DNA of 64,000 bases from Monoplex corrugatus (taxonomy: Eukaryota; Mollusca; Gastropoda; Littorinimorpha; Ranellidae), in the NCBI GenBank assembly GCA_030674185.1, contig CM060315.1:86261579-86325578 (forward strand), read 5' to 3'. Shown piece by piece: positions 57,566 through 64,000 of this stretch. Made by a program: the position numbers and the translations under genes. Each line of letters opens with the position of its first letter. Position 1 is the first letter of the stretch. The notes under the pieces were generated by a model. It did no database searches and was not told where the DNA came from. It saw only the letters and a list, made by a program, of their open reading frames with translations.

Positions 57566-58530
57566 TCAGTTCTTTTTTGCTTTTCTATCTGCCTTAGGGA
57601 GTTCCTCACAAGCTTCATTTATCGAATTCCTCAACTTTGTCCATTGTTCCTCACTGTCACCAGCGTCTTCCAGAGCACTGAATTTGTTTTGAACATGTAC
57701 ATTAAATTTTGTACATATCACTTCATCTGTCTTTAAGAGTCCAAGGTTTAGTTTGATGTTGTTTTTGGTCTGTTTCCTTTTCCTCAATTTCAGCCTAAAC
57801 CTTCCCACTACAGGATTGTGGTCACTGTTGCAGTCTGCGCCTGGTAGTGTTTTTGCTGACAGTAAAGAATTTCTAAATCTTTTGTTGATCAGGATGTAGT
57901 CAATCTGATTTTTAGTATTATCTCCTGGACTCATCCAAGTCCATTTTCTTCTATCAGGCTGCTCAAACCAGGTGTTTCCTTCTATAAATCATTCATCTGT
58001 GCCCATTCTACAAGTTTCTCACCCCTTTCATTTTGCATACCAAGGCCATGAGGTCCAACTATATCCTCCACCCTATCCTGTCCCACTTTAGCATTAAAAT
58101 CTCCCATTATGACTGTAACTTCCTGTGATTTATATTGGACCTTGGCCATCTCTAAAACTTCGTAGAAGTTGTCGATGTCTTCCTGAGTACTTGCGGATGT
58201 TGGTGCATACACCTGAATGATGTTGATATCAAATGGTTTGCCTCCCAACTTGACCAGCAAAACTCTGTCGGACACAGCCCAGTATCCCTTAACTGCTTTT
58301 GATTTGTCTTTGTCCATCATGATGCCTACTCCTGTTTCATGTGAGTTACCACCAGAGTATATCATTGTGTATTCTCCTGATGTTATCATGCCTGCCCCCT
58401 TCCATCTCACTTCCCCTAGTCCTAAAATACCGATGTTAAGTCTTTCCATCTCTGTCTTGATATTTTCTAATTTACCCTTTTGCAACAATATTCTTATATT
58501 CCATGTTGCAACTTTGATTTTTTAAATCTG
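57566..58530 (-). pseudogene. AP-type endonuclease of the full-length RTE element (frameshifted)
   Basis: The domain nicks target DNA to start target-primed reverse transcription. Motifs in order are VATWNIRILLQKGKLENIK (about 58525), GLGEVRWKGAG with the catalytic-type Glu, IIQVYAPTSAS (about 58215), VIMGDFNAKVGQ (about 58110), then, after a one-base frame change near 57985, IDYILINKRFRNSLL and GADCNSDHNPVVGRF (SDH motif, about 57835). The upstream reading frame is closed by TAA just before VATWN, so the true start is unclear or lost. All catalytic motifs are present, so function would depend only on the frameshift, which could be an assembly error. Confidence 0.85.
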
Positions 58531-59090
58531 AGTTTAGGGTTCGCAGTAACTTGCTGACGGTCTGGTGTCACCTGCGCCGCATGACGGTCCCTACCGGACG
58601 AAGCTGCTCCATAGGAGCACCTATTACGTCGTTGTATTTGATCTTTTTGTTTCTGTCCATGATAACCTGGGAAAAATTACGATGGTGGTTTCCCGTTGCC
58701 TTCCATCGGTTTGTGTACGGTCTCTCCACTAGCCTTACTCTCTCCCGAGATGTCCACAAAGCAGTGGAGCTATTCACCCATAGCTTGGGGGTCTGGTTCG
58801 TGGGCACCAGGGCGTATCCATACGCCGGTGGGCCTGCATGCCTCACGTCTGGGGGCCAGACCTCCTCCGAGTCCTACGAGATTCAGCCTGAGTCCGTGAG
58901 GTGCTCAGTTACCGCCTGTCGCCACGAGGAGGCACAGCGTAGGGCTTGCTGATGGAGAGGCTTTGTACTGACAGAAAGAGACTTACGCCTTCTGCTCTTC
59001 TTTTCGCACAGCAGTGCTAGCCAGCGGTGCAGGCTGAAGCCGACACACTAGAAGCATCACATCTGCCAATATGACAAGCCTGGCAATGCT

Positions 59091-59335
59091 ACATCTAAAA
59101 AAAACCCTGTGTTCTACCACAGAGCCATCGGGCGAACAAGGCCCACCTAAAAGTCCTAGCCTCCTGCTCTCACAGGGTGTGTATTTTGGCCATGAGCTAA
59201 GGGCCATGGTAAACCCTACAGAAAACTTACAGGGCTGAAACCAGAGGTACCAGACCTGCATGCACCTTCTAACAAACTGTGATACAATGGAACAAAAACA
59301 GACAATAATTAAAAATTCTAAGTATGACGGCGAAC
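59091..59335. other. No recognisable feature
   Basis: Short spacer between the RTE target-site duplication and the GAA array. Confidence 0.5.
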
Positions 59336-59349
59336 GAGAAGAATGAACA

Positions 59350-59985
59350 AGAAATAGAAAAAAAAGAAAACGAAGAAGAGAAGGAGGAGGAGGAGAGGAA
59401 GAAGAAGAAGTCGGAGAAGAAAAAGAAGAAGAAGAAGAAGGAGAAGAAGAAGTCGAAAGAAGAAGAAGTCGGAGAAGAAGAAGTCGGAGAAGAAGAAGAA
59501 GTCAGAGAAGAAGAAGTCGGAGAAGAAGAAGAAGTCGGAGAAGAAGAAGAAGAAGAAGAAGGAAGAAGAAGAAGTCGGAGAAGAAGAAGAAGAAGAAGAA
59601 GAAGAAGAAGAAGAAGAAGAAGAAGAAGAAGAAGAAGAAGAAGAAGGTCGGAGAAGAAGAAGTCGGAGAAGAAGAAGAAGTCGGAGAAGAAGAAGAAGAA
59701 GAAGAAGAAGAAGAAGGAGAAGAAGAAGAAGAGAAGAAGAAGAAGAAGAAGAAGAAGAAGAAGAAGAAGAAGAGAAGAAGAAGAAGAAGAAGGAGAAGAA
59801 GAAGTCGGAGAAGAAGAAGTCGAGAAGAAGAAGAAGTCGGAGAAGACGAAGTCGGAGAAGAAGAAGTCGGAGAAGAAGAAGAAGAAGTCGGAGAAGAAGA
59901 AGAAGTCGGAGAAGAAGAAGAAGTCGGAGAAGAAGAAGACGATTAAGAAGAAGAAGAAGAAGAAGAAAAAGAAGAAGAAGAACAA
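59350..59985. repeat. (GAA)n array with interspersed GTCGGA
   Basis: About 640 bases of almost pure purine on the plus strand: AAGAAGAAG runs interrupted every 12-30 bases by GTCGGAGAAG. It gives a 258-codon K/E/R-rich open frame and S/L/F-rich frames opposite, all low-complexity artefacts. Long GAA tracts can form triplex DNA and stall replication in other systems. Confidence 0.97.
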
Positions 59986-60074
59986 CATCAACAACAAGTT
60001 CTTTAAACTTCCTGACCAACACGGCAGGTGTTTGTACCTCTCAGGCCTGGTTGCCGCCAGGATTTTTTTTCGAA

Positions 60075-60160
60075 ACGAGGCGTGGAATACAGTCCTGTAA
60101 CACAGTCTCAATCCCATATAGAAATCCTTAGCATCAGTACTATCAGATTTCTTATTATTT
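60075..60160 (+). repeat. Interspersed repeat, CTGTCAC/AGCATCATCA family, fragment
   Basis: CCTGTAACACAGTCTCAATC, CCATATAGAAATCCTTAGCA and TCAGTACTATCA follow the order of 31350-31400 and 20200-20250. It is short and diverged. Confidence 0.4.
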
Positions 60161-60193
60161 TAATGAAGGCATTCTTTTTTCATTACCTTGTCT

Positions 60194-60489
60194 TAGTATT
60201 ACGTCATCTTTGTATTACATCGTTTTCGTATTATACCGTATGGCGTTACATTTTCTGTCAAATGTCCACTTATTACGTCATCTTTGTATTACATCGTTTT
60301 CGTACTATACCGTATGACGTTACATTTTCTGTCAAATGTCCACTTATTACGTCATCTTTGTATTACATCGTTTTCGTATTATACCGTATGACGTTACATT
60401 TTCTGTCAAATGTCCACTTATTACGTCATCTTTGTATTACATCGTTTTCGTATTATACCGTATGACGTTACATTTTCTGTCAAATGTCC
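60194..60489. repeat. Minisatellite, 74 bp unit, 4 copies
   Basis: Units start at 60194, 60268, 60342 and 60416 with TATTACGTCATCTTTGTATT, ACATCGTTTTCGTATTATAC and CGTATGACGTTACATTTTCT. Copies are nearly identical (TGGCG versus TGACG in the first; TACTATAC versus TATTATAC in the second). Confidence 0.97.
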
Positions 60490-60554
60490 ACTTTCGTCTT
60501 GTGTCCTTATGTCAGCTCTGTAAAAATAGCTGGGTACTGTGTTTCCATTACGTT

Positions 60555-60665
60555 TTATGCATTTACTCTTTGTTGTCTTTGTGTGCGCTTGGCAAAGGCT
60601 GGTTGGCCGACAATTTGCGCCTGCCTTGTCTTGTTTATTATATCAAATGCGCGTAACACCTGTTC
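60555..60665 (+). repeat. Interspersed repeat, GCCAGcTGGCC family, copy 5
   Basis: CTTTGTTGTCTTTGTGTGCG, CTTGGCAAAGGCTGGTTGGC, CGACAATTTGCGCCTGCC and TTATATCAAATGCGCGTAAC match the order of the copy at 45050-45200. Confidence 0.65.
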
Positions 60666-61737
60666 ACCTGTCAGCGACATCATTCTTGATGGCAGCTGCT
60701 GATGCATGCTCCGTCAGCTGTCTCCATCCCCTTCTGTCTACAGTCCTTCTGTAGATTTAATCTTTTTGCAACTTCGTCCACTTGGCTATGTTCTCTACAT
60801 AGGAAGTCGGTGGTCTCCCTTGTCGTCTCTTGCCCTCCATTTTGCCCTGGGCCACAGTCTTCATTACATGGCAGCTCTGATGTCTCATAGCATGTCCAAA
60901 GTATTTCAATGTCCTTTTCCTAACCAGGCCTAAAAGTTCAGTTCGTTTGTTCAGTTCTTCCAGAATGCTTTGGTTTGTTCGTCTTTCAGTCCAGCTTATT
61001 CTTAGGAATCTTCTGTAGAACCACATCTCTGCACTTTTGGTTCTGTTTTCATCTGCAGCTTTAAGAATCCATCCTTCACTTCCATATAATACAACGGGCC
61101 AAATTAGTGTTCGCAGTATTTTAAGTTTGAGCACATTTCCTAGCTCATTTCCTAAATATCTGTCTTTCCAAATGTTAGTAAGATGGACCATTCTTTGTTT
61201 GGCTTGGGCAGTTCTTGCTTTGATGTCTTTGCTACATGTGGCATCAGCTGACTTGTATGACCCAAGGTATTTGAAGTGTTGTACAACTTTGATGTTTTTG
61301 CTACATGTGGCAGCATCTGACTTGTATGACCCAAGGTATTTGAAGTGTTGTACAACTTTGATGTTTTTGCTACATGTGGCAGCAGCTGACTTGTATGACC
61401 CAAGGTATTTGAAGTGTTGTACAACTTTGATGTCTTTGCTACATGTGGCAGCAGCTGACTTGTATGACCCAAGTTATTTGAAGTGTTGTGCAACTTCGAG
61501 GGGTTCTCCATCGACTGTTATGTTTCCATCCATGGATCCACCGATGCGCGTTACCTTGGTCTTCTTTGCGTTGAGGTTTAGGCCTGCACTTCTGCCCGCT
61601 CCATTTACTTTGTCAGTGATTGATTGCATATTGTCTTTGCAGCCTGATACGAGGGCAGTGTCATCCACGTACCTCAGGTTTGTGATTTCCTTCTCGCAAG
61701 TCTTCACACCAAGTTCTTCAATCTCTGCCTTTGTCAC
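60660..61737 (-). pseudogene. RTE-like reverse transcriptase fragment with in-frame internal amplification
   Basis: Minus strand from 61737: TKAEIEELGV, NLRYVDDTALVSGCKDNMQS (RT motif C as YVDD), LNLNAKKTKVTRIG and VAQHFK, then four repeats of a 23-residue unit containing YLGSYKSA and ATCSKDIK (61218-61493). It continues with MVHLTNIWKDRYLGN, TLIWPVVLYGSEGWILKAAD, EMWFYRRFLRISWTERRTNQ, RTLKYFGHAMRHQS and GRPPTSYVENIAKWT. A stop from TAC to TAA precedes the repeats near 61472. Motifs A and B are missing because the element is 5'-truncated at the 32-bp array. It is inactive. Confidence 0.8.
61218..61493. repeat. Tandem repeat, 69 bp x 4, inside the RT fragment
   Basis: Copies start at 61218, 61287, 61356 and 61425 with CTTTGATGTCTTTGCTACAT, GTGGCAGCAGCTGACTTGTA, TGACCCAAGGTATTTGAAGT. 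Since 69 is 23 codons, the amplification preserves the element's reading frame. Confidence 0.97.
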
Positions 61738-63852
61738 TATCTGCTCTGTTATCAGTCTACCTCTGTCACTATCTGCTCTGTTATCAGTCTACCTCTGTCA
61801 CTATCTGCTCTGTTATCAGCTACTTGTCACTACCTGCTCTGTTTCAGTCTACCCTGTCATACTGCTCTGTTATCAGTCTACCTCTGTCACTATCTGTCTG
61901 TTATCCCTACCTTGTCACTACCTGCTCTGTTATCAGTCTACCTCTGTCACTATCTGCTCTGTTATCAGCCTACCTCTGTCACTACCTGCTCTGTTATCAG
62001 TCTACCTCTGTCACTATCTGCTGTTATCAGTCTACCTCTGTCACTATCTGCTCTGTTATCAGCCTACCTCTGTCACTACCTGCTCTGTTATCAGCCTACC
62101 TCTGTCACTTCTGCTCTGTATCAGTCTACCTCTGTCACTACTGCTCTGTTATCAGTCTACCTCTGTCACTATCTGCTCTGTTATCAGTCTACCTCTGTCA
62201 CTATCTGCTCTGTTATCAGTCTACCTCTGTCACTATCTGCTCTGTTATCAGTCTACCTCTGTCACTATCTGCTCTGTTATCAGTCTACCTCTGTCACTAT
62301 CTGCTCTGTTATCAGTCTACCTCTGTCACTATCTGCTCTGTTATCAGTCTACCTCTGTCACTATCCTGCTCTGTTATCAGTCTACCTCTGTCACTACCTG
62401 CTCTGTTATCAGTCTACCTCTGTCACTATCTGCTCTGTTATCAGTCTACCTCTGTCACTACCTGCTCTGTTATCAGTCTACCTCTGTCACTATCTGCTCT
62501 GTTATCAGTCTACCTCTGTCACTATCTGCTCTGTTATCAGTCTACCTCTGTCACTATCTGCTCTGTTATCAGTCTACCTCTGTCACTACCTGCTCTGTTA
62601 TCAGTCTACCTCTGTCACTATCTGCTCTGTTATCAGTCTACCTCTGTCACTACCTGCTCTGTTATCAGTCTACCTCTGTCACTACCTGCTCTGTTATCAG
62701 TCTACCTCTATCACTACTGCTCTGTTATCAGTCTACCTCTGTCACTATCTGCTCTGTTATCAGTCTACCTCTGTCACTATCTGCTCTGTTATCAGTCTAC
62801 CTCTGTCACTATCTGCTCTGTTATCAGTCTACCTCTGTCACTACTGCTCTGTTATCAGTCTACCTCTGTCACTTCTGCTCTGTTATCAGCTACCTCTGTC
62901 ACTTCCTGCTCTGTTATCAGTCTACCTCTGTCACTTCCTGCTCTGTTATCAGCCTACCTCTGTCACTTCCTGCTCTGTTTCAGCTACTCTGTCACTATCT
63001 GCTCTGTTATCAGCTACCTCTGTCACTATCTGCTCTGTTATCAGCCTACCTCTGTCACTTCCTGCTCTGTTATCAGTTCTACTTCTGTCACTATCTGCTC
63101 TGTTATCAGCCTACATCTGTCACTTCCTGCTCTGTTATCAGTCTACCTCTGTCACTACCTGCTCTGTTATCAGTCTACCTCTGTCACTTCCTGCTCTGTT
63201 ATCAGTCTACCTCTGTCACTACCTGCTCTGTTATCAGTCCTACCTCTGTCACTATCTGCTCTGTTATCAGCCTACCTCTGTCACTACCTGCTCTGTTATC
63301 AGCCTACCTCTGTCACTATCTGCTCTGTTATCAGTCTACCTCTGTCACTATCTGCTCTGTTATCAGTCTACCTCTGTCACTACCTGCTCTGTTATCAGTC
63401 TACCTCTGTCACTACCTGCTCTGTTATCAGCCTACCTCTGTCACTACCTGCTCTGTTATCAGTCTAACCTCTGTCACTACCTGCTCTGTTATCAGTCCTA
63501 CCTCTGTCACTATCTGCTCTGTTATCAGTCTACCTCTGTCACTATCTGCTCTGTTATCAGTCTACCTCTGTCACTATCTGCTCTGTTATCAGTCTACCTC
63601 TGTCACTATCCTGCTCTGTTATCAGTCTACCTCTGTCACTATCTGCTCTGTTATCAGTCTACCTCTGTCACTACTGCTCTGTTATCAGTCTACCTCTGTC
63701 ACTATCCTGCTCTGTTATCAGCCTACCTCTGTCACTACTGCTCTGTTATCAGCCTACCTCTGTCACTATCTGCTCTGTTATCAGTCTACCTCTGTCACTA
63801 TCTGCTCTGTTATCAGTCTACCTCTGTCACTACCTGCTCTGTTATCAGTCTA
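61724..63852. repeat. Minisatellite, 32 bp unit, about 66 copies
   Basis: Unit CTGCTCTGTTATCAG then TCTACCTCTGTCACTAT, 32 bases. Alternatives are CTACCTGC versus CTATCTGC, CAGCCTACC versus CAGTCTACC, and single-base deletions (especially 61815-62130 and 62980-63120). No frame of the unit has a stop on the plus strand, so a 943-codon open frame crosses it, cycling through three frames every 96 bases. Not a gene. The left edge overlaps the coding sequence of the truncated RT fragment. Confidence 0.98.
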
Positions 63853-63918
63853 CGGTATGTATGAATAGCTCCTAATGAGCAGATACGATCTCCCGCAATT
63901 ATCACCATCACTATTCCT

Positions 63919-63921
63919 CTC

Positions 63922-63978
<57 letters not shown>

Positions 63979-64000
63979 CAGAGAGAGAAAGACAGAGACA
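63919..64000. repeat. (GA)n microsatellite, runs off the window
   Basis: AGAGAGAG with GACAGAGACAGAG variants up to the last base. Its true length is unknown. Confidence 0.95.

Larger units (their letters stand above)
55697..59079 (-). mobile_element. Full-length RTE-like non-LTR retrotransposon, 3383 bp
   Basis: CTGGCAATGCT flanks it at 55686-55696 and 59080-59090, an 11-bp target-site duplication that fixes both ends. On the minus strand: a 5' leader of about 550 bases (59079-58530), the endonuclease region (58530-57566), the RT and tail (57565-55700), and a 3' end GCCATGCGGCAGGGCACATG followed by ATGATGATGATGATG, the short triplet tail typical of RTE. The coding region has three visible lesions: a frameshift near 57985, an in-frame TGA at 57563-57565, and a frameshift at an A-run (plus-strand T run at 57366-57375). 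The RT core is intact. At least seven other copies in the window are the same family. Confidence 0.92.

Noticed and set aside
59269..60117. K/E-rich and S/L/F-rich proteins
   Set aside because: Translations of a GAA tract on the two strands; low complexity only.
61037..63868. 943-codon plus-strand open frame
   Set aside because: It spans a retroelement relic in antisense and a 32-bp array without stops. The peptide cycles through three frames of the same repeat.

Overview
The window looks like non-genic chromosomal DNA from a eukaryote, most likely a marine mollusc (perhaps a gastropod). That is an inference from the repeat content: non-LTR retrotransposons of RTE, CR1/L2 and RNase H-bearing types, tRNA-derived SINE-like repeats, and very abundant minisatellites. 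No species can be named from the sequence. No complete host gene was found. The only host-gene candidate is one possible terminal coding exon (20867-21032, minus strand).

Tandem arrays make up roughly a third of the window, by eye. They are: TG-rich DNA (1054-1460), a 59-66 bp array (1600-3665), a 54 bp array (5563-7890), a 48 bp array (8682-9258), a 27-33 bp array (9564-10411), a 60 bp array inside a SINE (33490-34020), a 22 bp mega-array (34562-43977), a 65/69 then 55 bp array (45637-48440), a 24 bp array (48822-50045, interrupted), a 42 bp array (50841-53232), a GAA array (59350-59985), a 74 bp array (60194-60489) and a 32 bp array (61724-63852). The very long open frames over these arrays come from stop-free repeat units, not from genes.

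Between the arrays lie retroelement copies. One RTE-like family is present as a full-length copy (55697-59079, minus, 3383 bp, 11-bp target-site duplication), a near full-length but internally deleted copy (10418-13158, minus), and 5'-truncated copies at 17495-18595, 25794-26514, 27328-27952, 29335-30955, 36067-36415 and 53431-54261. All of these end in the same 3' sequence, in most cases next to an ATG/ATC-type triplet run. Other non-LTR pieces are an inverted pair of RNase H relics (4005-4720 and 4880-5510), a 3' end at 32990-33425, an internally deleted derivative (39314-40184), a CR1/L2-like copy (49029-49988) and another RTE-like piece (60660-61737). Several unclassified interspersed families recur across the window.

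The most notable observation is the RTE copy at 25794-26514. It is bounded by an 8-bp target-site duplication, and nearly all differences from its relatives are T-to-C on the plus strand, which is A-to-G on the element's sense strand. The change stops at the insertion boundaries. This is what would be expected if the element's RNA had been hyper-edited by an ADAR-type adenosine deaminase before target-primed reverse transcription. A second theme is that tandem arrays repeatedly begin inside or at the edge of a retroelement or SINE. Examples are an internal SINE segment present twice at 24700 and nine times at 33.5 kb, a 69-bp in-frame quadruplication inside an RT relic, and the 32-bp array starting at an RTE truncation point.
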